This document shows, piece by piece, positions 1 through 7,382 of a stretch of DNA of 64,000 nt (within the stretch, counting starts at the first letter, position 1; each line of letters begins with the position of its first letter). Under the pieces are notes generated by a model, which was not told where the DNA came from, ran no database searches, and saw only the letters and a list, made by a program, of their open reading frames with translations. Made by a program: the position numbers and the translations under genes. The stretch is from Cytophagales bacterium (GTDB taxonomy: Bacteria > Bacteroidota > Bacteroidia > Cytophagales > Cyclobacteriaceae), in contig JADBYK010000038.1 in assembly GCA_020403045.1 (NCBI GenBank), forward strand, positions 1 to 64,000, given 5' to 3'.

Positions 1-131
1 AAAACATTGGTTTCCAATGTTTTGTCAAGGTTAAACCCTGACAATGAAAATCACCAACTTGGTTTTCTTACTTGGGGCTAAATCGTTGATTTTCATTCGT
101 CAATTATGCAATAGAATTTCTATTGCATAAT
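1..131. repeat. Cluster of three inverted repeats at the window edge
   Basis: Three separate palindromes are directly visible in gene-free DNA: a 10-bp perfect stem with a 3-nt loop (arms 1-10 and 14-23), a 9-bp stem with a longer loop (45-53 and 87-95), and a 14-bp perfect stem around a single central base (103-116 and 118-131). The first ends in T residues and could be the terminator of a gene to the left of the window. The third has no T-run and is not GC-rich, so it does not look like an intrinsic terminator. The rest of 1-207 holds no gene. Confidence 0.6.
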
Positions 132-163
132 CTGGGTTAAACAAATAACCATTCGAAAAAAGA

Positions 164-194
164 AGAGCCTGCAAAAAATGCAGGCTCTTTTTTT
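164..194. terminator. Bidirectional Rho-independent terminator
   Basis: A 10-bp perfect GC-containing stem (arms 164-173 and 179-188, 5-nt A loop) is followed by a T-run on plus and preceded by an A-run. It can therefore stop transcription of the minus-strand cupin operon as well as anything entering from the left. Confidence 0.85.
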
Positions 195-207
195 GCTAGA
201 CAAACAC

Positions 208-570
208 TTATAACCAATCCAGTTGAGTTATGGTCTTCTCCGTTACAAGTTCGCCTGTGTGTTTTGTCTGCTTTGGTTCAACCAGCATAATATGAACATC
301 CTCACCATTTGTACGCGGTCGATGCTCCACACCTTTGGGCACCAATAGAACTTCGCCCGTTTTTATTTCCACTGTTTTATCACGGAAGTCCATGATCAGA
401 GTCCCCTTGTAAATGATAAACAGCTCATCCTCGTGGTCATGCTTGTGCCAGACAAATTCGTCTTTTACTTTCGCAAGCTTCAAATAGTTGTCGTTCAACT
501 CCCCAATAAGGTACGGATGCCAATATGCCTTAATAGCCGCAAATTTTTCCTCAATGTTGATCGGAATCAT
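208..570 (-). CDS. Cupin-domain protein
   Basis: A single-domain cupin of 120 residues. The two cupin motifs are both present: the first reads HKHDHEDE around residues 42-49, giving the His, His and Glu metal ligands, and the second is the G-x5-PxG-x2-H pattern (GEVLLVPKGVEH) around residues 72-83 with the third His. Small cupins of this kind bind a divalent metal and serve as sugar-binding, isomerase or sensory proteins; the substrate cannot be told from sequence. It starts 8 nt after the stop of the glucan phosphorylase gene and precedes a strong terminator, so the two are probably co-transcribed. A role linked to sugar metabolism is only an inference from that position. Confidence 0.85.
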   Translation of the reverse strand: MIPINIEEKFAAIKAYWHPYLIGELNDNYLKLAKVKDEFVWHKHDHEDELFIIYKGTLIMDFRDKTVEIKTGEVLLVPKGVEHRPRTNGEDVHIMLVEPKQTKHTGELVTEKTITQLDWL

Positions 571-578
571 CTATTAGA

Positions 579-2213
579 CTACTTACTTGTATACAGCTTT
601 TCATAATACTCCTCCAGCATACGTTTAACTGCAAATTGTTCTTTTGTGCTAAGTATGCTCTGCTTCATCATTTCTACCCATTTTTTCTGATTGGTATAGT
701 AACATGGAACAACTTCCTGAAGCAAGACTTTGTAAAATGCTTTTTGATCATGGGCATCTAATTTTTCTTCTTTCTTGTTCTCGTAACCATCACCTATTTG
801 CCAGCCGTTGACTCCGTGCTGGCAAGCTTCCGGCCACCAACCGTCCAAAATGCTTAGGTTTAGCACTCCGTTCATAGCGGCTTTCATGCCTGAGGTTCCA
901 CTCGCTTCCTGTGGTCTGCGAGGATTATTTAGCCATACATCACTGCCTCTAACCAGCTTTGAACCGATCGTCATGTCGTAGTTCTCCAAGAAAACCACCG
1001 AGTTGGGATACTCTTTTGTAAGCGCGACAATATTTTCTACAATTTCTTTTCCCCGATCATCTTGCGGATGAGCTTTTCCCGAAAAAATAATCTGGAGTTT
1101 CCCGCTGCGAAACAAGCCATCAATTTTAGGTCGATCTGTAAAAATAAAATCACTGCGTTTATAAGGCACGGCTCGTCTCGAGAATCCTATAAGCAGTGAG
1201 TCTTCCTTTAATTGAACGCCTGTGCGCTCCTTAACAAAGTCAAGAAGGTTTTTCTTGTTTACCGAGTGAGCCGACCTTAAATCGCCTCCTCTCTCCGCAG
1301 TTTCGATCATTCTGGAGTCAACCCATGTGGGTAGGTGGATGGCGTTGGTGATTCCAACAATTTCTGAGCGGTCTTTTACTTTACTCCACATCTTGTTGGC
1401 AGTAACGGCATGCAATTTAGCAACGGCATTTGCTTTTCTCGAAAGCCGCAAAGCGCCAACCGTCATATTAAATGGCGAACCACCGAGCTGCTTCAATTGC
1501 TTTTTAGAAAAGCTGCCATTGTCTGCACCCATGTACAACAGTCGGTCGATATAGTGCGATTCGTTGCCTTGTACCACAGGAGTATGTGTGGTAAAAACTA
1601 TTTCGTTTCGTGTTTTTTCAAAAGCTTCCTCAAAGGTCTTGCCGCCTTCCAATTTTTCGTGCATCAATTCAAATCCTGCAAAAAGTGCGTGCCCCTCGTT
1701 AAAATGATATACATCGGTCTTAATACCAAGTGCTCTGAGCGCCTTTACTCCACCTATACCCAACACCATTTCCTGTGCTATCCGCTCTTCGCCAAACCAC
1801 CCATAGAGCTGTCCGGTTATCCAGGCGTCTTCATTGCCGGGTACATCAGTATCCAACAAGTACAAAGGAACATTACCATGGGTATCGTCTAGCCAAACCT
1901 TGCACTTTACTTCGCGCTTGCGAATGGTAACGCTAACCATCACCCCTGTGTCTTTCAGAAAATCATATTTGTAAATGGGATACGTGTCTAGCACTTTCCC
2001 GTCTTTTGTGATTCGCTGATCGGTGTAGCCTTGCTTCCACTTGATGCCAAGTCCAACCATAGGATATCCGTGGTCTTTCGCACCCTTCAAGTAATCACCG
2101 GCCAAAATGCCCAAGCCTCCTGCATAAATTTTGAAGTCGCTTTGCATGGCATACTCCATACAGAAGTAAGCAACATGGGGCAATTTTGATTTCTCGAGTG
2201 CCATAGTTTTCAA
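579..2213 (-). CDS. glgP: Alpha-glucan phosphorylase (GT35 family)
   Basis: Phosphorolyses alpha-1,4-glucan (glycogen or maltodextrin) to glucose 1-phosphate in the cytoplasm. The protein shows the family pattern: YFCMEYA and GGLGILAGD near the N-terminus (residues 16-40), FNEGHA at 171-176, and the pyridoxal-phosphate site EASGTSGMKAAMNG around residues 436-449 with Lys444 as the expected Schiff-base lysine. At 544 residues it is of the short type that lacks the extra N-terminal domain of many bacterial alpha-glucan phosphorylases, and is much shorter than the roughly 800-residue E. coli and animal enzymes. No other glycogen genes lie next to it; the cupin follows by 8 nt. Confidence 0.92.
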   Translation of the reverse strand: MKTMALEKSKLPHVAYFCMEYAMQSDFKIYAGGLGILAGDYLKGAKDHGYPMVGLGIKWKQGYTDQRITKDGKVLDTYPIYKYDFLKDTGVMVSVTIRKREVKCKVWLDDTHGNVPLYLLDTDVPGNEDAWITGQLYGWFGEERIAQEMVLGIGGVKALRALGIKTDVYHFNEGHALFAGFELMHEKLEGGKTFEEAFEKTRNEIVFTTHTPVVQGNESHYIDRLLYMGADNGSFSKKQLKQLGGSPFNMTVGALRLSRKANAVAKLHAVTANKMWSKVKDRSEIVGITNAIHLPTWVDSRMIETAERGGDLRSAHSVNKKNLLDFVKERTGVQLKEDSLLIGFSRRAVPYKRSDFIFTDRPKIDGLFRSGKLQIIFSGKAHPQDDRGKEIVENIVALTKEYPNSVVFLENYDMTIGSKLVRGSDVWLNNPRRPQEASGTSGMKAAMNGVLNLSILDGWWPEACQHGVNGWQIGDGYENKKEEKLDAHDQKAFYKVLLQEVVPCYYTNQKKWVEMMKQSILSTKEQFAVKRMLEEYYEKLYTSK

Positions 2214-2345
2214 CGTTTTGTAAAAAATAGTATGCCGGTATAATCGTTACGGGCCACGGTTAGTCTGCTGACGCCTAACAAATGTAGTTATTTAGAAATC
2301 GCAAAAAGATCTGAATTTGAAGTTGGTCCCGAAAAAATGGAAATG

Positions 2346-3533
2346 TTATTCCACGTATAGCACAAGTCCTTTTAGGTACTCACCTTCCCGATGAAAGATA
2401 GAAACAGGATGGTCGGCCGGTTGCGACAGATGATGCAGAACTTTGATTTGTCGGCCGGCTTGTATTGCCGCTGAGACAACGGTATCGTAAAACAATTGCC
2501 TATCCACTACTTGCGAGCAGGAAAAGGTGAACAATATTCCTCCCGATTTGATGATCCTCATCGCCTCTGCATTTAAGCGTTGGTAGCCTTTCATTGCCTG
2601 ATGTTTGGCTTCTTTATGTTTCGCGAAGGCGGGGGGATCTAAAATAATTAGATCGTAAAAATCCTTCTTGTCTTTAATAAATGTAAATGTGTCGGAGGAT
2701 ATGCATTCGTTTTCTGTCGAATCAAAACCATTCAACTGCAGGTTCTTCCTGGTCATGTCAACCGCCTTCTCCGATGAATCTACCGAGTGAACCAAGGCCG
2801 CCAGGTTCTGTAAAGCATACACTGAAAAGCCACCCGTATAACAGAATGTGTTAAGCACGGTTTTCCCAACTGACATTTCTCCGAGGAGTTTTCTGTTTTC
2901 TCTTTGGTCTAGAAAAAAGCCTGTCTTCTGCCCCTCCTCCCAATCCACAAAAAATTTATTTCCGTGCTCAAGAATGGTATGTGGCAATGCTGCCATTCCA
3001 TAGAGATACTCGTTCTCGGTTGTTGGCTTAAGAGTATTCTGACTTTTGTAATAGACAGCCGTTAGCTGATCTTTTAAAACTTCTTGAAGAGCCACGCTGA
3101 TGAGTTGTCTGTCGTTGTGCATCCCCGTAGAATGAGCCTGCATGACTGCAACGCCTTGGTAAATATCTACGATGAGCCCTGGCAGGCCATCCCCTTCACC
3201 GTGCACCAGTCTATAAGCGTTGGTGTTTTCATTTAGAACGCTTGTACCAATTCGTTGTTGAAATGCGGCTGTTATTTTTGAATTGTATAAATCCATGCCG
3301 GGTGGTGTTTCTGAAAAGGAAAGCACCCGAACAGTAATCGTCCCTTTTTGGTAGTGTCCAAATCCAACTGTTTTCTTTGAAGCATCCTTTACCTCAACCC
3401 AATCTCCTTCATTGGGCGTGCCTTCAACTGTTTGAATGGCCCCCGAAAAGATCCATGGATGAAATCTCTTCACCGAATGATCTCTTCCCTGCTTTAATCC
3501 AATTACTCCTTTAATTATCATTATACTTTTCAA
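2346..3533 (-). CDS. Class I SAM-dependent rRNA methyltransferase, RlmI-like
   Basis: A 395-residue protein with an N-terminal PUA-type RNA-binding domain (about 1-85) followed by a Rossmann methyltransferase domain. Visible motifs are the SAM-binding VLNTFCYTGGFSVYA, the DLIILDPPAFAK catalytic region, and FTFSCSQ further on. The E. coli relative RlmI makes m5C1962 in 23S rRNA; the YccW/RlmI family is also called RlmK-like, so the exact base is inferred. An alternative Met five codons in (position 3521) is equally possible. It is a lone gene, with 132 nt of unremarkable DNA separating it from glgP. Confidence 0.88.
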   Translation of the reverse strand: MKSIMIIKGVIGLKQGRDHSVKRFHPWIFSGAIQTVEGTPNEGDWVEVKDASKKTVGFGHYQKGTITVRVLSFSETPPGMDLYNSKITAAFQQRIGTSVLNENTNAYRLVHGEGDGLPGLIVDIYQGVAVMQAHSTGMHNDRQLISVALQEVLKDQLTAVYYKSQNTLKPTTENEYLYGMAALPHTILEHGNKFFVDWEEGQKTGFFLDQRENRKLLGEMSVGKTVLNTFCYTGGFSVYALQNLAALVHSVDSSEKAVDMTRKNLQLNGFDSTENECISSDTFTFIKDKKDFYDLIILDPPAFAKHKEAKHQAMKGYQRLNAEAMRIIKSGGILFTFSCSQVVDRQLFYDTVVSAAIQAGRQIKVLHHLSQPADHPVSIFHREGEYLKGLVLYVE

Positions 3534-3543
3534 AAATATGCCC

Positions 3544-3575
3544 TTGACAAAAAGTAAAGTTACTTAATATATTTG
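3544..3575 (+). promoter_or_regulatory. Bacteroidota-type promoter for the YwqK lipoprotein gene
   Basis: TTG at 3544-3546 and TATATTTG at 3568-3575 (a perfect TAnnTTTG -7 element) are 21 nt apart. The -7 element covers an upstream in-frame start at 3573, which argues that the true start is the ATG at 3600. Confidence 0.6.
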
Positions 3576-3599
3576 GGCGCGAATCAAATTTATAAGGAC

Positions 3600-4190
3600 A
3601 TGAGAATTCTACTGATGGCAGTATTGATAACATTGATCAGCTGCTCCAAACAACCTGCGCCCGCTGATGCAATATCCCAAGGTAATACCACCGAAGAAGG
3701 TGTAATTCCTCCGGGTGGCGCGAGGGAAGAGTTTGCCGATACGCCCGGATTAGTGCGAGTAACTTTTACCGATAATGGAGTGACCAAAACAGCTGATGGC
3801 GCCTACTTAAATGGAAAAAAGCAGGGGACATGGTCAGAGTATCATCCGAATGGCCTGCTAAAGAATTTAACCACCTACATAAACGGGGAAAAGGAGGGAA
3901 TCTCCGTAGAGTTGAATAACAATGGTCAATTGACAAAACGTTGCTACTACCATAAGGGAGTTCGACATGGAGAGTATAAAGAATTCAACTACTCTAACTT
4001 GAAAGAAGAGCGGGTATATAGTTATGGAAAAATAGAAGGACAAGTAAAAATCTACTACGACAATGCCAAACTGATGGAAGAAAGCCTCTACAAAAATGGC
4101 GTTCGTGATGGCGTGTCAAAATGGTTTGATCAGGAGGGAAACCTAACCATCGAGTATGAATACAAAAATGGCGAGCTGATAAAAAAATAA
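3600..4190 (+). CDS. MORN/YwqK-repeat lipoprotein
   Basis: A 196-residue secreted protein. From the ATG at 3600 (preceded by AAGGA) it opens with a lipoprotein signal ending in LISC, Cys15 being the lipidation site, so it should sit in the outer or inner membrane facing the periplasm. The rest is made of about five repeats of the YwqK/MORN-2 type (NG-x-x-x-G-x-W/Y-x-x-Y patterns, roughly residues 60-190). In other bacteria YwqK-like proteins have been annotated as antitoxins, but here there is no partner toxin and the repeats are a common Bacteroidota surface module. The function is unknown. Confidence 0.82.
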   Translation: MRILLMAVLITLISCSKQPAPADAISQGNTTEEGVIPPGGAREEFADTPGLVRVTFTDNGVTKTADGAYLNGKKQGTWSEYHPNGLLKNLTTYINGEKEGISVELNNNGQLTKRCYYHKGVRHGEYKEFNYSNLKEERVYSYGKIEGQVKIYYDNAKLMEESLYKNGVRDGVSKWFDQEGNLTIEYEYKNGELIKK

Positions 4191-4303
4191 GCCCCATGGC
4201 AATAGTTAGAACTTTTTAATCCGTTTTTCGTTTTTACTAGCACTGAACTGAAGTGGTTGATCCTGTGTTAGAAAATTGTTTAATTCTATCAAACTTTTTT
4301 ATT

Positions 4304-4331
4304 AGAGCGTTCATCTTTACCACGCTCTTTT
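4304..4331 (+). promoter_or_regulatory. Hairpin in the leader of the HtrA/Deg protease gene
   Basis: A 7-bp stem (4304-4310 with 4322-4328) and an 11-nt loop are followed by only four T residues, 26 nt before the protease ATG. It is either a weak terminator of the upstream gene or a leader structure; nothing decides between them. No gene is seen in 4191-4356. Confidence 0.4.
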
Positions 4332-4356
4332 GTAAACTACAAAAAATTATCTTTTT

Positions 4357-5874
4357 ATGAAGCAATTTGCATCTCTATTAGCAGCGGCCCTACTAGGAAG
4401 TGTTGTTACCTTAAGTGCTTACCAGTGGTTCAATAAGAACCAACAACAACAAAACGTAAAAATTGAACATATCAATGGTGTACCTTCTGCGCAGGTAGCC
4501 TACCGCATCAATGAAAAAGGCGAAGCAGTCGCTCTTGATTTTACAGGCACCGCAGAAAAAGTGACCAAGGCGGTTGTTCACATTCGATCCTCTCAAAACA
4601 GTAATTCGATCGCTCGTGAGCGTGATGCCAATGATCCTTTTCAATTCTTCTTCGGCCCAAACGGCCCGATGGAGAGAGGACCAAGTCAAAGTTCTGGATC
4701 AGGAGTTATCATTAACGCGGATGGATATATTGTGACCAACAACCACGTGGTGAAGGATGCGGATATTTTGGAGGTGACGTTCAGTGACAATAAAACATTA
4801 AAGGCAGAAGTAATCGGAACCGACCCGGATACTGATCTGGCGGTCATCAAAGTAAATCAAAAAGATCTGCCTTTTCTGTCTTTTGTCGACTCCGATAAAT
4901 CAAGAGTGGGCGAGTGGGTCCTTGCTGTCGGAAATCCATTTAATCTTAATTCTACAGTAACTGCCGGAATTATAAGCGCCAAAGGAAGAAATATCAATAT
5001 CATCAATTCAAACAATCCCGCAACGCGAAACGGACAGCAACCCAATAGCGCCATTGAGTCTTTTATTCAGACAGATGCCGCCATTAACCCCGGTAACAGT
5101 GGTGGTGCGCTTGTTAACTTAGATGGCGGGTTATTAGGTATTAATACCGCCATTGCAAGCCCGACTGGGTCTTACTCAGGGTACGGCTTCGCGGTACCGT
5201 CTAACATTGTGAGTAAGATTGTGGAAGACCTTCTTGCTTTTGGAACGGTGCAGCGCGGATGGTTGGGCGTGGAAGTCCGGAGTATTGATAGCGACTTGGC
5301 CAAAGAAGAAAATCTTTCGTTGAACGAAGGTGCTTACATCAGCGGATTTGGTGATGCTGAAGAAAAAAGTGCTGCGAAGGATGCAGGTATCAAGCCGGGA
5401 GATGTGGTTGTAAAAATTGACGAAGCCCCTATTAAATCAAGCACCGCTTTGATCGAATACATCGGAAGAAAGCGTCCGGGCGACAAAATCATCATGACGA
5501 TTGATCGCAAAGGAAAGACACTCGTATTTCCGGTGACCTTGAAAAACAGAAGGGGAAATGTTGAAACGATTAAGCGTGAGACAAAAGATGCTATCTCTAC
5601 TTTGGGGGTAGATTTGGAAGATGTTGATTCGAAAGTATTGAGAAAACTTGATCTGGAGAATGGTGTACAGGTAAAGTCATTGGAAAGGGGTAAGATTGAA
5701 AAGTACACTGACATGAGAGCAGGTTTTATTATTACACGTATTGATAACATTGGCGTAAAGTCTGCCAAAGAAGCAATCAATATCTTGTCCAAGAAAAAAA
5801 CGGGAGATTTGATTACCTTCGAAGGTGTTTACCCGGATTACCCTCGTGAGTATATATATGCGTTAAGAATGTAA
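4357..5874 (+). CDS. Do/Deg-family periplasmic serine protease (HtrA-like)
   Basis: A 505-residue envelope protein quality-control protease. It has an N-terminal signal or anchor segment (residues 4-22), a trypsin-like domain with the complete catalytic triad His130 (TNNHVV), Asp160 (DTDLAV) and Ser248 (GNSGGAL), and two C-terminal PDZ domains (about 290-385 and 420-500). The length and the two PDZ domains match DegP/DegQ, including the long LA-loop-like insertion (residues 81-112) before the strand leading to the His. It degrades or refolds misfolded periplasmic proteins. It is preceded by a 166-nt spacer and followed by a 57-codon gene in the same direction. Confidence 0.93.
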   Translation: MKQFASLLAAALLGSVVTLSAYQWFNKNQQQQNVKIEHINGVPSAQVAYRINEKGEAVALDFTGTAEKVTKAVVHIRSSQNSNSIARERDANDPFQFFFGPNGPMERGPSQSSGSGVIINADGYIVTNNHVVKDADILEVTFSDNKTLKAEVIGTDPDTDLAVIKVNQKDLPFLSFVDSDKSRVGEWVLAVGNPFNLNSTVTAGIISAKGRNINIINSNNPATRNGQQPNSAIESFIQTDAAINPGNSGGALVNLDGGLLGINTAIASPTGSYSGYGFAVPSNIVSKIVEDLLAFGTVQRGWLGVEVRSIDSDLAKEENLSLNEGAYISGFGDAEEKSAAKDAGIKPGDVVVKIDEAPIKSSTALIEYIGRKRPGDKIIMTIDRKGKTLVFPVTLKNRRGNVETIKRETKDAISTLGVDLEDVDSKVLRKLDLENGVQVKSLERGKIEKYTDMRAGFIITRIDNIGVKSAKEAINILSKKKTGDLITFEGVYPDYPREYIYALRM

Positions 5875-5892
5875 AACTAAACCCCTTATTGG

Positions 5893-6066
5893 ATGAGAAG
5901 ATTGTTTAAAAAAGGTGAGCGAGTTCGCAGCAAGATGGACGGAAAAGTGATGGAAGTTTTGAAGTACATCAAGTCAAATTGGATTCAAGTAAAATCGTTC
6001 GACCTCGAATCAAAAGAGGTGCGAACGAAAAAAATAAAAGAAGACCAGCTGAGTAAAGCAGCCTAA
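5893..6066 (+). CDS. 57-residue conserved-looking small basic protein, SH3/KOW-like
   Basis: An ATG-initiated frame of 57 codons, 18 nt after the protease stop and ended by a strong terminator 6 nt past its own stop, which is good evidence that it is a real gene co-transcribed with the protease. The protein is rich in Lys and Arg and begins MRRLFKKGERVRSKMDGKVM. A start of the type 'KKGxxVRxKxxGxxM' resembles small SH3-like barrels of the DUF2158/YodC kind; that fold assignment is inference. No function is recognised. Confidence 0.65.
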   Translation: MRRLFKKGERVRSKMDGKVMEVLKYIKSNWIQVKSFDLESKEVRTKKIKEDQLSKAA

Positions 6067-6072
6067 GAGAAG

Positions 6073-6099
6073 CCCCATTTTGACATGGGGTTTTTTTTT
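6073..6099 (+). terminator. Rho-independent terminator
   Basis: The stem CCCCAT/ATGGGG (6073-6078 with 6085-6090, 6-nt loop) is followed by nine T residues. It ends the protease plus small-protein transcript. Confidence 0.9.
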
Positions 6100-6116
6100 A
6101 GACGGAATTGGATGAG

Positions 6117-6144
6117 TTGATCTGTAACAATTCCCGTACTTTTG
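6117..6144 (+). promoter_or_regulatory. Bacteroidota-type promoter for ispH
   Basis: TTG at 6117-6119 and TACTTTTG at 6137-6144 (a perfect TAnnTTTG) are 17 nt apart, which predicts transcription from about 6150. The -7 element also contains the in-frame stop TGA 6143-6145 that bounds the ispH frame, so translation must begin between about 6150 and the first GTG at 6290. Confidence 0.65.
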
Positions 6145-6160
6145 AGTTCCTAAAAAAGAG

Positions 6161-7381
6161 ATTATCAAAAAGTTTGAAATTCCAGCCTACTATCGATCCT
6201 CCATCACCGGTCGAATAAAAGAGTTTCGTAGGGTAAAAGATCTACGCAAACAAGATTTTGAGCCTGCGGTAGTAGACTTCGGACCTATTGTGTTTTTAAT
6301 ACCTCGCCATTTTGGATTCTGTTATGGTGTTGAAAACGCTATTGAAATCAGCTATCGGGCACTCGATGAAAACCTCGGAAAAAACGTCTATCTGCTGAGC
6401 CAGATGATCCATAACCAAGAAGTAAACGCTGATCTGGAGAGTCGAGGAATCAAGTTCATTATGGATACGGATGGATCGCATTTCGTTCCTTGGGATAGCA
6501 TCGGTAAAGACGATGTGGTGATTATTCCTGCATTTGGTACTACGCTGGAAATTGAAAAGCTTCTGCTAGACAAAGGGGTAGACGTTCAAAAGTACAATAC
6601 CACTTGCCCCTTCGTTGAAAAGGTTTGGAATAGAGCTGAAAAATTAGGAAGGGATCATTTTACCGTGATCATTCACGGAAAACCAAAACACGAAGAGACA
6701 AGAGCCACATTTTCGCATAGCGCGGGTAGGGGCCATTCTATCATCGTTCGTGACATGGACGATGCCATCGAACTAAGCAATTACCTGCTGGGAAGTAAAA
6801 CATCCGCTGAATTTTATGAAACGTTTGCCGGAAAACACTCGGATGGTTTTTCTCCAGAGTTGCATTTACAACGTGTAGGTGTAGTGAACCAGACTACGAT
6901 GCTGGCGACTGAAACACAGGGAATTGCTGATTTCTTTAAACAAGTGATGATTCAAAGATATGGCGAAGCCGAAATCAAAAATCACTTTGCCGACACGCGG
7001 GATACGCTTTGTTATGCCACCAACGATAATCAAGACTCAACTTATGAATTACTAAAGCAAGAAGCGGATTTTGCAATTGTTGTGGGTGGCTACAATAGTT
7101 CAAATACGTCTCATATCGTGGAGCTTTGCGAGCGAAATTTTCCAACTTTTTTTATCAATTCCGATAGAGAGATAAAATCGAAAGAGGAGATACAACATTT
7201 CAATTACCATCGAAAGGAGCTGCTCACCACCTTTTCTTTTATACCCGAAAAACGTCCCCTCAAGGTAGTTCTGACAAGTGGCGCCTCTTGCCCTGATACA
7301 GTGGTTGACAGGGTGATGTTGAAACTAGTTAGCTATTTCAACGGTTCGAAAAGCGTGGAGGAAGTGCTCGCCTCATTTTAG
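6161..7381 (+). CDS. ispH: 4-hydroxy-3-methylbut-2-enyl diphosphate reductase
   Basis: The last enzyme of the MEP isoprenoid pathway, a [4Fe-4S] protein making IPP and DMAPP. Counting from 6161 it has 406 residues. The three cluster cysteines are Cys54 (FGFCYGVENA), Cys149 (TTCPFVEKV) and Cys284 (TLCYATNDNQ); HGKPKHEE supplies an active-site His. No ATG, GTG or TTG exists in frame between the stop at 6143 and the GTG at 6290. The intervening 43 codons nevertheless read as a protein-like N-terminus (FEIPAYYRSSITGRIKEFR). I therefore place the start at ATT 6161 (or ATC 6164), right after an AAAAAAGAG stretch. The alternative is the GTG at 6290, giving 363 residues with only 10 residues before the first ligand, which is the E. 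coli arrangement. The gene ends 1 nt before the receptor gene. Confidence 0.88.
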   Translation: MIKKFEIPAYYRSSITGRIKEFRRVKDLRKQDFEPAVVDFGPIVFLIPRHFGFCYGVENAIEISYRALDENLGKNVYLLSQMIHNQEVNADLESRGIKFIMDTDGSHFVPWDSIGKDDVVIIPAFGTTLEIEKLLLDKGVDVQKYNTTCPFVEKVWNRAEKLGRDHFTVIIHGKPKHEETRATFSHSAGRGHSIIVRDMDDAIELSNYLLGSKTSAEFYETFAGKHSDGFSPELHLQRVGVVNQTTMLATETQGIADFFKQVMIQRYGEAEIKNHFADTRDTLCYATNDNQDSTYELLKQEADFAIVVGGYNSSNTSHIVELCERNFPTFFINSDREIKSKEEIQHFNYHRKELLTTFSFIPEKRPLKVVLTSGASCPDTVVDRVMLKLVSYFNGSKSVEEVLASF

Positions 7382-7382
7382 A

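Noticed and set aside
1327-1892. Overlapping plus-strand frames opposite the glucan phosphorylase gene
   Set aside because: Antisense shadows of a well-supported gene.
3590-3787. 65-codon minus-strand frame opposite the YwqK lipoprotein
   Set aside because: Antisense shadow over a lipoprotein with clear signal and repeats.
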